A DNA stretch of 12,300 nucleotides from NCBI GenBank assembly GCA_046483285.1, contig JAWODN010000117.1, forward strand, positions 1 to 12,300. The letters are read 5' to 3'. This stretch comes from CAYRTV01 sp046483285 (GTDB lineage Bacteria > Acidobacteriota > Aminicenantia > Aminicenantales > Aminicenantaceae). Numbering within the stretch: position 1 is the stretch's first letter; each line of letters begins with the position of its first letter. A program made the position numbers and the translations under genes. Below, one piece after another: positions 1 to 8,272 of this stretch. The notes below the pieces were generated by a model that worked only from the letters and a program-made list of their open reading frames with translations, made no database searches and was not told the DNA's origin.

Positions 1-3
1 GCC

Positions 4-32
4 TTGACTTCACAATAACGGTGGTTTAATCT
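4..32 (+). promoter_or_regulatory. Candidate sigma-70 promoter for the first operon
   Basis: A TTGACT hexamer at 4-9 matches the -35 consensus at five of six positions. The best-spaced -10 (17 bp, TAATCT at 27-32) is poor, matching only three positions. The -35 sits in a word, CCTTGACTTCA, that recurs at 4226-4236 in the next intergenic region, so it may belong to a repeated element and not a promoter. Start-site mapping would be needed to decide. Confidence 0.3.
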
Positions 33-75
33 TATCCATTGTCATGGAAGAACAGTTTTTCAGGTCATAAATCAT

Positions 76-92
76 GCTGAAACATAGGTCAG
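76..92 (+). repeat. Extragenic motif, copy C (GCTGA...ATAGGTCAG)
   Basis: This 17-nt stretch upstream of the M20 gene matches 14 of 17 positions of 4324-4340 (upstream of the alpha/beta hydrolase gene) and is also similar to 10914-10930 (upstream of the DUF368 gene). It lies immediately before the ribosome binding site AGGAGGAG at 96-103. All three occurrences point the same way, in the leader of a + strand gene. The function is unknown; it could be a protein binding site or the end of a dispersed repeat. Confidence 0.45.
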
Positions 93-105
93 GTTAGGAG
101 GAGTT

Positions 106-1668
106 ATGCATCATAATCAATTCAGTAATAGTGGATTTGTCTGCATGTTTGTCATTGTTTTCTTGTGGTTTTCATTTCCGCTCCAAGCTGAAACCGAAGC
201 GGAAGTCAGCCGGGAAAAACAACTGGTTTTGGACTGGCTTTCTCAGCCGGAAGTGGTCGAAAAGTTCGGACGCATATCGGATGCGGTCTGGTCGTATGCG
301 GAGCTGGGAATGCAGGAGTTCCGTTCATCCGGGCTTTTGGCGGACACCCTGGAAGAGGCCGGATTCACAGTGGAGCGGGGCGCGGCCGGAATGCCCACCT
401 GTTTTGTCGCTTCTTACGGCAGCGGAAAACCGGTCATCGGCATTTTAGGGGAATTTGACGCCTTGCCGATGCTCTCCCAGAAGGGGCGGGTTCCGCATCA
501 AGATCCCTTGGTGGAGGGGGCCCCCGGTCACGGATGCGGACATAACACCATGGCCACCGCCGCCGCCGCTGCGGCCATAGCCGTCAAGAAGATGATGGAC
601 CAGCACGGACTCAAAGGCACCATCAAGGTTTTCGGCTCTCCGGCCGAAGAGACCGTGGTGTCCCGGCCGTACATGGTCCGGGCTGGATTATTTGACGGGG
701 TGGACGCGGTCATTGATAACCACAGCAGTTCCACCATGGCCACCGGTTACGGCAAGAGCGGAAACGCTCTTTATTCCACCGTGTTTTCATTTAAAGGCAA
801 AACCTCTCACGGCGCCTCTCCATGGAGCGGACGAAGCGCTTTGGACGCGGTGGAGATCATGAACGTGGCGACGAATTACCTCAGGGAGCATCTTTTCTAC
901 ACCTACCGGATGCATTATGTTGTGCTGGAGGGGGGAGAAGCCCCCAATGTGGTGCCGGATAAAGCCAGCGTCTGGTATTACGTCCGCAACAGCGATGAGA
1001 GATTAAACGAGATGTACCAAAGAGTCCTCGACTGTGCCGAAGCCGCCGCTTTGGCCACAGGGACCGAATTGGCGGAGGTCCGGGTCATTTCCGCCATTCA
1101 TCAGAGAAACGCCAATAAAGGAATGGCGGAGCTGTTGTTCGAGAATATGGAGTTGGTGGGCATGCCGGAATGGACGGAAGAAGAGCATGAATTCGCTAAA
1201 AAACTCCAGAAGGAACTGGGAAAGGAAGAACAAGGCATGCCGGAGGAATCCGGCGGCATCCGCAATTACAATGAGCGGCGTTTTGTGGGAGGCGGCTCCT
1301 CCGATGTGGGGGAAGTTACCCGGGTGGCTCCCACTGCGACCCTGGCTTTTCCCGGCCAGGTCCCCGGAGTCATCAGCCACCACTGGTCTTCCGTCGCTTC
1401 GAATTACGGGAGCACAGCCTGGAAAGGCTTGAATGCCGGCGCCAAGGTCATGGCGGCAACCGCCGTGGATTTATTGACCCGGCCGGAGGAATTAGTAAAG
1501 ATCCGGGAAGAATTCCAGGCGTTTCAAAAAGAACACCCCTATGAACCCTTTTTGCCGGAGGATTCTCTTCCTCCCTTGGACCTGAACAAGGAATTGATGG
1601 AAAAATGGCGGCCGGCCATGGGAAAACATTATGTGCCTGCCGACCGGAAGCCTTATAGAGAGAAGTGA
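106..1668 (+). CDS. Exported AbgB-like M20 family amidohydrolase
   Basis: A 520-aa metallohydrolase of the M20D type, closest in pattern to AbgB, a subunit of the enzyme that splits p-aminobenzoyl-glutamate. Motifs seen: GEFDALP around D118; GHGCGHN with H142 and H146; SPAEE with E181-E182; then the SHGASPWSGRSALDA dimerisation/substrate segment and a late SSDVGEV segment. These supply the expected two-metal ligands. Residues 1-28 form a signal peptide (hydrophobic core, LQA cleavage site), so the product is probably periplasmic or secreted, unlike cytosolic E. coli AbgB. Length is somewhat above AbgB (about 480 aa), partly because of the signal peptide. The start is supported by AGGAGGAG just upstream; ATG at 145 is a possible alternative. 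It overlaps the next gene by 4 bp. The true substrate (aryl-glutamate, acyl-amino acid or dipeptide) cannot be read from the sequence. Confidence 0.85.
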   Translation: MHHNQFSNSGFVCMFVIVFLWFSFPLQAETEAEVSREKQLVLDWLSQPEVVEKFGRISDAVWSYAELGMQEFRSSGLLADTLEEAGFTVERGAAGMPTCFVASYGSGKPVIGILGEFDALPMLSQKGRVPHQDPLVEGAPGHGCGHNTMATAAAAAAIAVKKMMDQHGLKGTIKVFGSPAEETVVSRPYMVRAGLFDGVDAVIDNHSSSTMATGYGKSGNALYSTVFSFKGKTSHGASPWSGRSALDAVEIMNVATNYLREHLFYTYRMHYVVLEGGEAPNVVPDKASVWYYVRNSDERLNEMYQRVLDCAEAAALATGTELAEVRVISAIHQRNANKGMAELLFENMELVGMPEWTEEEHEFAKKLQKELGKEEQGMPEESGGIRNYNERRFVGGGSSDVGEVTRVAPTATLAFPGQVPGVISHHWSSVASNYGSTAWKGLNAGAKVMAATAVDLLTRPEELVKIREEFQAFQKEHPYEPFLPEDSLPPLDLNKELMEKWRPAMGKHYVPADRKPYREK

Positions 1669-2345
1669 CGATCACATTCTGTTCCACGGTGATTTTTGAT
1701 CTGGACGGGACCCTGCTGAACACCCTGGAAGACCTGGCCGATTCGATGAATGCGGCTCTGGAAGATATGGGTTTTCCCCGGCACTCCCTTGACAAGTACC
1801 GTTATTTTGTAGGCGACGGAGTGCCGGCCATGGCCCGGAGAGCCCTTCCGGCTGGAGCCAGGGGAGAAGAGATGGTTGAAATTTGTGTTGAGAAAATGAA
1901 AAAGGAATATGTCCGGCGGTGGGACCGGAAAACCCGGCTTTACCCCGGAGTGGCCCGGATGCTGGATGCCCTGGCGGACCTGAATATCCCCATGAATATC
2001 TTGTCCAATAAAATAGCGGATTTTACCGGAAAGGTGGTGGACCGGTATCTGGCGGCATGGCCGTTCCGGCATGTGGTCGGCGTGAGTGATGATATTCCCA
2101 AAAAGCCGGCCCCGCAGGGAGCCTTGAGTATCGCGGTTGAAAGCGGCATTCCGCCGGAGAAATTTTTGTTTTTAGGAGATTCCGGAACGGATATGCAGAC
2201 CGCCTGCGCCGCCGGAATGGTTCCGGTGGGGGCGGAATGGGGATTCCGGACCTGTGGAGAACTTTTGGAAAACGGAGCCTGCGAAGTCATCCGCCGCCCC
2301 ATGGAGTTATTGAAGTACTTTCAGGCGAGGAGAGGAAAAGAATGA
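1665..2345 (+). CDS. HAD-superfamily hydrolase, phosphoglycolate phosphatase type
   Basis: A 226-aa cytosolic phosphatase with all four HAD motifs: motif I DLDGT with nucleophile D12 and acid D14; motif II LSNK with S114; motif III K146/K147 in the PKKPAP segment; motif IV GDSGTDM with D172 and D176. The alpha-helical cap between motifs I and II (about residues 18-85) is that of Gph/PGMB-type enzymes, which remove phosphate from phosphoglycolate or other small sugar phosphates. The start is GTG, overlapping the upstream TGA (GTGA). The stop overlaps the next ATG (ATGA), so the three genes should be translationally coupled. No signal peptide is visible, so it works in the cytosol between two genes for exported enzymes. 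The exact substrate is not determinable, and gph is only the nearest label. Confidence 0.85.
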   Translation: MTITFCSTVIFDLDGTLLNTLEDLADSMNAALEDMGFPRHSLDKYRYFVGDGVPAMARRALPAGARGEEMVEICVEKMKKEYVRRWDRKTRLYPGVARMLDALADLNIPMNILSNKIADFTGKVVDRYLAAWPFRHVVGVSDDIPKKPAPQGALSIAVESGIPPEKFLFLGDSGTDMQTACAAGMVPVGAEWGFRTCGELLENGACEVIRRPMELLKYFQARRGKE

Positions 2346-4219
2346 AAAAACGATGGCCTGCGGGTCTGATCTGTCTTGCGTTTCTGGCGTCCGTCATTTT
2401 GGGAATCGTTCCGGCGGTTCAGCTCGTCAAGGCGGACACCCATAAACCGGTTTTGCACGGGAGGCATTGGGTGGCCATAACCGGGAAACCCCTGGGAGCG
2501 GCGGCCGGAGCCGAAATTTTCAAACAAGGGGGGAACGCGGTTGATTCCGCCTGCGCCATGCTGGCGGCGGTCTGTACCATGTATGATGTTCTCAGTTGGG
2601 GAGGAGAAACCCAGGCTTTGATTTATCATCCGGAAAAAGGGAGAGTGTACGGCATCAATGCTCTGGGGGTGGCTCCGTCCGGGGCCGATCCGGAATTTTT
2701 TTTGGAAAAAGACATGGAGTACCCTCCGGCTTATGGCCCGCTGGCGGCGGTGACCCCCGGTACTCCCGGGGGATTGCTGACCATGCTGGCGGAGTTCGGG
2801 ACCATGAGTTTGAAAGAGGTTTTGCAGCCGGCTATGGATATGGCGGAAGGTTTTCCCGTCGAAAAAGCACTTTCCGAGAGCATTGAAAGGCAGAAAGACC
2901 GGATCAAGGAGTGGCCGTATTCCAAGCAGGTTCTTCTCCCTCATTTAGGGGAAGAGCATGAAGGCCCTCGTACGGGGGAAATCTTTTCCCAGCCTGACCT
3001 GCTGGAAACCCTGCGCAAATTAACGGAGAGGGAAGCTGAAGCTTTGAAAGCCGGGAAATCCCGAAAGGAAGCGATTTACGCCGCCTATGACCGTTTTTAC
3101 CGGGGGGATATTGCAGAGGAATTTGTGAGGGGCTCCCGGGAACAGGGAGGGTTGATCACTTTAAAAGACCTGGATGAATGGCAGGTGCATGTCGAAGATC
3201 CGGTCACCACCACCTATAAGGGGATCGAGGTTTATAAATTGACCACTTGGGTGCAGGGCCCGGTGATGCTGCAGATGCTGAATATACTTGAAAATATTGA
3301 TCTTCAGAAATGGGGATACAACAGCGTGAACTACATTCATACTCTTTATCAGGTTATGAATCTGGCTTTCGCCGACCGGGATTTTTATTACGGTGATCCC
3401 TATTTTCCTCCGGAGGAACCGATCAAGGGTCTTTTATCCAAAGAATATGCCCGGGAGAGGCTTAAACAGCTGAACTGGAATGTGAACGATCCCCACGTCA
3501 AACCGGGTGATCCCTATCCCTTTGAAGGGAAAGAGAATCCCTTTTCACATGACCTGAAAGACTGGTCCAATGTTGACCATGAAGAAGGCGGCAGACTCAG
3601 CGCTCTCCGCCGCCTGGAGCTGGAAGCGGAATTTTTTTCAGGAACCACTTCCATTCAAGCGGCGGATGCCGGGGGATGGGTGGTTTCCGTAACACCCAGC
3701 GGAGGATGGATTCCCGTGTGTATCGCCGGACGGACGGGTATCGGAATGAGCCAGAGGATGCAGAGTTTCGTTTTGGATCCGGCGGAAAATCCCTTCAATG
3801 TGGTTCAGCCGGGAAAACGGCCGCGGGCGACTTTAACCCCCGGAATGGCGCTTAAGGATGGAAAGCCTTATCTGTCATTCGCCGTGCAGGGGGGGGACAC
3901 TCAGGACCAAAACCTGCTTCAGTTTTTTCTGAATATGGTTGAATTCGATATGACCGTTCAAGAGGCATGTGAAGCTCCCAATATTGTCAGTTATCAGATG
4001 AAAAGTTCTTTCGGGGATCACACCGCCCAGCCGGGCCTGTTGACTTTGAATGAAAAAGTTCCGGCATCCATCCGCCGGATTCTGGAAAACATGGGCTACC
4101 GGATTCAAATCCGGGAACGGACATCCGGGCCGATCACGGCTGTTTTTTTCGACTGGGTGCACGGAACCTTGTGGGGAGGCGCCAGCAACTATGGTGATGA
4201 CTACGGCATTGCCTGGTGA
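2342..4219 (+). CDS. Exported gamma-glutamyltransferase-like Ntn hydrolase
   Basis: A 625-aa member of the gamma-glutamyltranspeptidase family, which matures by autocleavage before a threonine that becomes the N-terminal nucleophile. The GTTS segment at 434-437 puts the predicted nucleophile at T435, giving a large subunit of about 434 residues and a small one of about 190, as usual for the family. Residues 5-32 look like a signal peptide or anchor. Instead of the Ser-Ser pair of classic GGTs, the small subunit carries PRATLTP (494-500), followed by GGDTQDQ (517-523). That pattern is typical of GGT-like hydrolases of the YwrD group, so glutathione may not be the substrate. ATG at 2342 is preferred over the upstream in-frame ATG at 2237 because it is preceded by AGGAGAGGA and begins directly with the signal peptide. 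It overlaps the HAD gene by ATGA. Confidence 0.85.
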   Translation: MKKRWPAGLICLAFLASVILGIVPAVQLVKADTHKPVLHGRHWVAITGKPLGAAAGAEIFKQGGNAVDSACAMLAAVCTMYDVLSWGGETQALIYHPEKGRVYGINALGVAPSGADPEFFLEKDMEYPPAYGPLAAVTPGTPGGLLTMLAEFGTMSLKEVLQPAMDMAEGFPVEKALSESIERQKDRIKEWPYSKQVLLPHLGEEHEGPRTGEIFSQPDLLETLRKLTEREAEALKAGKSRKEAIYAAYDRFYRGDIAEEFVRGSREQGGLITLKDLDEWQVHVEDPVTTTYKGIEVYKLTTWVQGPVMLQMLNILENIDLQKWGYNSVNYIHTLYQVMNLAFADRDFYYGDPYFPPEEPIKGLLSKEYARERLKQLNWNVNDPHVKPGDPYPFEGKENPFSHDLKDWSNVDHEEGGRLSALRRLELEAEFFSGTTSIQAADAGGWVVSVTPSGGWIPVCIAGRTGIGMSQRMQSFVLDPAENPFNVVQPGKRPRATLTPGMALKDGKPYLSFAVQGGDTQDQNLLQFFLNMVEFDMTVQEACEAPNIVSYQMKSSFGDHTAQPGLLTLNEKVPASIRRILENMGYRIQIRERTSGPITAVFFDWVHGTLWGGASNYGDDYGIAW

Positions 4220-4225
4220 CATACT

Positions 4226-4257
4226 CCTTGACTTCAAAATGAGGTCTGATATATTCT
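4226..4257 (+). promoter_or_regulatory. Promoter-like sequence just upstream of a terminator
   Basis: TTGACT at 4228-4233 with TATTCT at 4252-4257 (18-bp spacing) resembles a sigma-70 promoter (five and four of six positions). The first 15 bases, from CCTTGACTTCA on, match 2-16 at 14 of 15 positions. If active, its transcript would run straight into the terminator at 4272-4310, an attenuator-like order. Alternatively this is only part of a repeated extragenic sequence. Confidence 0.3.
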
Positions 4258-4271
4258 AATCTGACCGGGGC

Positions 4272-4310
4272 GATGAACAGCCCGGGAGGGCTGCTCATCC
4301 TCATTTTTTT
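4272..4310 (+). terminator. Rho-independent terminator after the GGT-like gene
   Basis: Arms 4272-4283 and 4288-4299 (GATGAACAGCCC / GGGCTGCTCATC) pair at 11 of 12 positions around a GGGA loop. A CTCA spacer and seven T residues (4304-4310) follow. It lies 53 bp past the stop codon of the GGT-like gene and separates the first operon from the alpha/beta hydrolase gene. Confidence 0.85.
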
Positions 4311-4340
4311 ATGAAAAGATCTGGCTGAGGTATAGGTCAG
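4295..4340 (+). repeat. Extragenic repeat, copy A (46 nt)
   Basis: Aligns without gaps to 10885-10930 at 35 of 46 positions, including a shared CATTTTTTTATGAA core and the right-hand GCTGAGGTATAGGTCAG segment also seen at 76-92. It starts inside the 3' arm of the terminator and ends 30 bp before the alpha/beta hydrolase start codon. Confidence 0.55.
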
Positions 4341-4370
4341 AATAAAAACAAAGATGAGACGATAACAGCC

Positions 4371-5216
4371 ATGCCGTCGGAAAGCCGCAGTGCCATGTTT
4401 GAATCCTTTGACGGATCAGATCTTTATGAGCAGTGGTGGAAGCCCGAAGGCCGGGGGAAAGCCGGTATTATTTTGGTTCACGGTCTCGGTGAACACAGCG
4501 GCCGGTATCATAAAGCCGCGTTGCGCATGGTCGAAAGCGGTTTTTTCGTCTATACCTTCGATTTACGCGGCCATGGAAAATCTGACGGGGTTTTAGCGGC
4601 GGTGGATAGCTTTGAGGATTACCTGGACGACATGGAGGTTTTTTTGAAACGCGTCCGGGAGGAAAAGCCGTCTCCGCTCTTTTTGATGGGTCAAAGCATG
4701 GGAGGGCTGGTGGCGGCTTTGTATACAGTGACCCGCAAGCCTTCTTTACGCGGACTTATTCTCAGTGCACCGGCTGTCCGGCTTGGCCGGAGTGTCCCGC
4801 CTTTTTTACAAAAAGCAACCGGGGTGATCTCCAGAATATTTCCCGGCATGCCCACCATGTCCATTGATCCGGAACTGTTATCCCGGGATAAACAGGTGGT
4901 GGAGGATTATCAAAACGACCCTCTGGTTTATCATGGGAAATTTTCTGCGGTGATGGGATTGGAAATGCTTCAGGGCGGGAAGTCGCTGCGGGATCAAATG
5001 GATTTGCTGCAGGTTCCGGTCCTCATCTTGCATGGAGAAAAAGACCGCTTGACCAGTCCGGAAGGCAGCCGGGAGCTGTATGACGGAATCGGTTCGAGGG
5101 ATAAGACCATTAAAATTTATGAGAATATGGAACACGATCTTCTGCATGAACCGGAAAAGCAGCGGGTTTTTGATGATATTCTGGAATGGATGAGCAGCCG
5201 TGTCCGCTCCGAATAA
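4371..5216 (+). CDS. Alpha/beta hydrolase, monoacylglycerol lipase / lysophospholipase type
   Basis: A 281-aa serine hydrolase. The HGLGEHSGRY segment (37-46) forms the oxyanion region and GQSMGG places the nucleophile at S109. LHGEKDRLTS gives D225 and MEHDLLHEPE gives H255, a complete Ser-Asp-His triad. The overall pattern (VHGLGEHSGRY, GHGKSDG, HDLLHEPEK) is the Hydrolase_4 / monoglyceride lipase family, which cleaves monoacylglycerols or lysophospholipids. There is no signal peptide, so it is probably cytosolic or loosely membrane-associated. The ribosome binding site is weak (GATGAGAC about 15 bases upstream). It lies 43 bp ahead of the propeller gene and is likely co-transcribed with it. 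The substrate remains open, since this family also includes esterases and haloperoxidase-like members. Confidence 0.85.
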   Translation: MPSESRSAMFESFDGSDLYEQWWKPEGRGKAGIILVHGLGEHSGRYHKAALRMVESGFFVYTFDLRGHGKSDGVLAAVDSFEDYLDDMEVFLKRVREEKPSPLFLMGQSMGGLVAALYTVTRKPSLRGLILSAPAVRLGRSVPPFLQKATGVISRIFPGMPTMSIDPELLSRDKQVVEDYQNDPLVYHGKFSAVMGLEMLQGGKSLRDQMDLLQVPVLILHGEKDRLTSPEGSRELYDGIGSRDKTIKIYENMEHDLLHEPEKQRVFDDILEWMSSRVRSE

Positions 5217-5259
5217 GAAGCCTGTGCTTTTCATTTATACAAATTAACAAGGAGGAATT

Positions 5260-7995
5260 ATGAAAAACAGGAAACCAGTATTCAGCGTTATCCTGGCGCT
5301 GGCCCTGCTGGCCGGAAGCCTGACCTTCAGCGTTGACGCTTCGGCTCAGCAATTGGACGAAAATATTTTAAAATCGGTGCATTACCGTGAGATCGGGCCC
5401 ACCCGGCAGGGAGGCCGGTTTGTGGATTATGCCTGGAATGAAAAGGAGCCGAATACATTTTACTTGGCGACGGCTTCCGGACATCTCTGGAAAACAGTGG
5501 ATAACGGCATTTCTTACAAGCCCTTGTTCACGCATGAAGAGGTTTTTTCCATAGGAAGTGTGGCGGTGACTCCCTCCGACCCCAAAATTGTTTGGGTGGG
5601 GAGCGGTGAAGCCAATAATTCCCGCAGTTCCTACTGGGGCAACGGCATGTATAAATCCACCGACGGCGGCGAGACCTGGACCCACATGGGCCTGGATGAG
5701 TCCCATCATATCGGCGCCATTGAGATCCATCCTGAAAATCCGGATATTCTTTATGTTGCGGCCTTGGGACACCTGTATTCCGAAAACCCCGAAAGAGGTT
5801 TATATAAAACCACAGACGGCGGCAAAACCTGGACTAAATCATTGGATGTGGTGGTCAGGGGCAAACACATCGGAGCCGTGGACTGTGTGATGAGTCCCGG
5901 AAATCCTGATGTGCTGTACGCGGCAACTTACGACAAGGAAAGAAAGCCCTATACCTTCAACCTTGGCGGGCCCGGCAGCCGAATTTATAAAACCACGGAC
6001 GCCGGCGCCACCTGGACCCAGTTAAAGGGAGGGCTTCCCGAAGGAATGCTGGGGCGCATCGGATTGGATGTTTATCTGCGAAATCCTGATATTGTTTATG
6101 CCGTTATTGAAAACGCCAATAAACCCGGAATGTCGGATGAGGAGCGTTATCAGGAACTGCAAAATGATTTGTCCAGCAGCGGCATGATCGACGGCGAAGT
6201 TTACCGTTCTGACAATGCCGGAGAAACCTGGCGCAAAGTCAGCCCGGATGATCAAAGCATCGGCGGGGCTCCGGGATATTATTACGGAAAAATCATTATC
6301 GATCCGAATGACCCGGATGTGGTGCACGTATTGAGCGCCGCCTCCTGGGGGACTTATGACAGCGGGAAAACCTGGGAGCGGCGTCCCTTGACACTCGGGG
6401 GAGACGATCATGCCTTATGGATCGATCCCCGGGACTCCAACCACATGTGGCTCGGATATGACCATGGCATGGGTTTCACCTATGACGGAGGCAAGAATTG
6501 GCATCACCCCGACAACCTTCCGCTGGCCCAATTTTATGCCGTGGGTTTGGACATGTCTTATCCCTACCGTATCGCCGGAGGCACGCAGGATAACGGCTCC
6601 CTCTTGGGGCCCAGCACCAAGCGGGGCGATGAGCCGATTTATTTTGAAGACTGGTCCCGCGTAGGCGGCGGCGACGGCATGTACAATGAGTTCGATTGGA
6701 AAACCAACCGCTATCTGTATAATGAATCCCAGTTCGGGGTGATTCAGAGGCTCGACCTTAAAACCGGGGAAAGAAAGGATATCGGGTACCGGCATGAGGA
6801 TCCGGAGATGCGCTGGAATTGGTGCTCTCCCATTGTGGTCTCCCCTCACAATCCGGATGTCATCTATCACGCCGGCAATAAAGTGGTGCGGTCGCCTTTC
6901 CGGGGAGAAACCTGGGAAGTGATCAGTCCCGACCTCTCCACCAACAATCCTGAATTTCTGACCACCGGGAAGGGCGGCGACGGCAATATCCAGTATTGCA
7001 CCATCACCGCTTTTGACGAATCCCCTCTGGTGGAAGGTTTATTCTGGGCGGGAACGGATGACGGAAATGTTTGGGTTTCCAAGGACGGCGGTGAAAACTG
7101 GACCCAACTGAATGAAAAGGTCACCGGCAATCCCGGATACTGGGTCAGCCGCATCACCCCCTCGAACCACCGTGCGGGAACCGCTTACCTTTCTTATACC
7201 GGTTACCGGCGTGATGATTTCCGTGCTTTTCTTTATAAAACCGATGACTATGGACAGACCTGGACGTCACTGGCCGCCGGCCTGCCCGACGAACCGGTCA
7301 ACGTGATTCGGGAAGCTCCGGATAATCCGAATGTTCTTTTTGTGGGAACGGAATTCGCCGTTTATGTGTCTATCGACAGGGGGAAAACCTGGAGCCGGAT
7401 GAAAGGGGATATGCCCACTCAGCCCGTGCACGACATAAAAATACATCCCCGGGAGAAAGAACTGCTGGTGGCCACCCATGGCCGGGGTTTCTTTGTTACG
7501 GATATTTCCTGGATCGAAAAGTTGGGTTCGGACGTTTTAGATAAAAATGTCTTTCTTTTTCCCATTCGGCCCCAAGTGAAATGGGTGGAAAAGATTTCTC
7601 CCGCATACAGTTCCGCTAATTTTGAAGGGGAAAGCAAACCCTTGGGTATCGCTATCAATTACTACTTGTCTCAAGAGGCATCCGGGCAGGTTGTCATAAA
7701 AATCTTCCAGGGCGAAGAAATGATCAACCAGTTGGAAGGCACCGGGAAAGCCGGAATGAATCAGGTGGTCTGGGACATGACCCGGAAGAAGGAGCGGTCC
7801 GAGGCGGATAAAAAACGAATAAAAGAACTGATAGAACGCTACGCCGCCTTTGGCCACAGGCCCGGTATGGACCCGGATTATGAAAATATTCCTGTTAATT
7901 TTGGAGATTACCGGGTGGTTTTGGAAGCCGCCGGAAAACGTTTGACAGGAACCGCGACTGTTCAGCAGGACCATTGGTTTGACCGTTCCTATTAA
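5260..7995 (+). CDS. Secreted Asp-box (BNR) beta-propeller protein, glycosyl-hydrolase-like
   Basis: A 911-aa exported protein. Residues 1-29 form a signal peptide with an ASA cleavage site. The body carries at least nine Asp-box motifs (S/T-x-D-x-G-x-T-W), starting near residues 133, 184, 245, 317, 366, 408, 607, 661 and 704. That spacing fits two seven-bladed propellers, as in VPS10/sortilin-like and GH74-like folds. Residues 765-905 form a separate beta-rich tail whose GKAGMNQVVWDM segment resembles FlgD-type Ig domains. Proteins of this build are often annotated as glycosyl hydrolases or photosystem II assembly-factor-like proteins, usually without a proven activity. I cannot identify catalytic acids, so a binding, adhesion or scaffold role is equally likely. 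AAGGAGGA at 5249-5256 fixes the start. No C-terminal sorting domain is obvious. Confidence 0.85.
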   Translation: MKNRKPVFSVILALALLAGSLTFSVDASAQQLDENILKSVHYREIGPTRQGGRFVDYAWNEKEPNTFYLATASGHLWKTVDNGISYKPLFTHEEVFSIGSVAVTPSDPKIVWVGSGEANNSRSSYWGNGMYKSTDGGETWTHMGLDESHHIGAIEIHPENPDILYVAALGHLYSENPERGLYKTTDGGKTWTKSLDVVVRGKHIGAVDCVMSPGNPDVLYAATYDKERKPYTFNLGGPGSRIYKTTDAGATWTQLKGGLPEGMLGRIGLDVYLRNPDIVYAVIENANKPGMSDEERYQELQNDLSSSGMIDGEVYRSDNAGETWRKVSPDDQSIGGAPGYYYGKIIIDPNDPDVVHVLSAASWGTYDSGKTWERRPLTLGGDDHALWIDPRDSNHMWLGYDHGMGFTYDGGKNWHHPDNLPLAQFYAVGLDMSYPYRIAGGTQDNGSLLGPSTKRGDEPIYFEDWSRVGGGDGMYNEFDWKTNRYLYNESQFGVIQRLDLKTGERKDIGYRHEDPEMRWNWCSPIVVSPHNPDVIYHAGNKVVRSPFRGETWEVISPDLSTNNPEFLTTGKGGDGNIQYCTITAFDESPLVEGLFWAGTDDGNVWVSKDGGENWTQLNEKVTGNPGYWVSRITPSNHRAGTAYLSYTGYRRDDFRAFLYKTDDYGQTWTSLAAGLPDEPVNVIREAPDNPNVLFVGTEFAVYVSIDRGKTWSRMKGDMPTQPVHDIKIHPREKELLVATHGRGFFVTDISWIEKLGSDVLDKNVFLFPIRPQVKWVEKISPAYSSANFEGESKPLGIAINYYLSQEASGQVVIKIFQGEEMINQLEGTGKAGMNQVVWDMTRKKERSEADKKRIKELIERYAAFGHRPGMDPDYENIPVNFGDYRVVLEAAGKRLTGTATVQQDHWFDRSY

Positions 7996-8116
7996 TCCGG
8001 AAGGCCTGACCTGTTGGAAACGGTGAACGGCCGCGGCATCTGACAGGTGCGGCGGGTGTTCTCACTCAGAAGACTGAAATTTTAAGGCTGTTACAGCCAC
8101 ACCTGACCAATAGAGG

Positions 8117-8179
8117 CGGCACGGCTGAAAGACCGGGCCCTATCCTCCGGGGATGCGGACGAGGGAAGAAGCCGTGCCG
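8117..8179. repeat. 10-bp perfect inverted repeat between convergent genes
   Basis: CGGCACGGCT (8117-8126) and AGCCGTGCCG (8170-8179) are perfect complements separated by 43 GC-rich bases. They lie in the 277-bp gap between the convergent propeller and glycosyltransferase genes. A second GC-rich hairpin follows (CCCCCGG / CCGGGAGGGGG, about 8186-8213). These may be mRNA 3'-end structures; no gene is seen in the gap. Confidence 0.5.
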
Positions 8180-8221
8180 GCACCCTTCCCCCGGTTTCAT
8201 TCCGGGAGGGGGAGACATGTG

Positions 8222-8241
8222 AGAACGGCTGTTCTTTTTTT
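8222..8241 (+). terminator. Likely intrinsic terminator for the propeller gene
   Basis: AGAAC (8222-8226) and GTTCT (8231-8235) pair around GGCT, and the run of T continues to 8241. The stem is short (five pairs plus one G-T), but the hairpin/T-tract layout is correct for + strand transcription. It is 226 bp beyond the propeller stop codon, so another site could act first. Confidence 0.45.
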
Positions 8242-8272
8242 GGGGGAGTGTGGTGCAGGCGCCGGTTGCGTC

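Noticed and set aside
2237..2341. Upstream ATG extending the GGT-like protein by 35 residues
   Set aside because: The extension lies wholly inside the HAD gene, has no ribosome binding site, and would bury the signal peptide.
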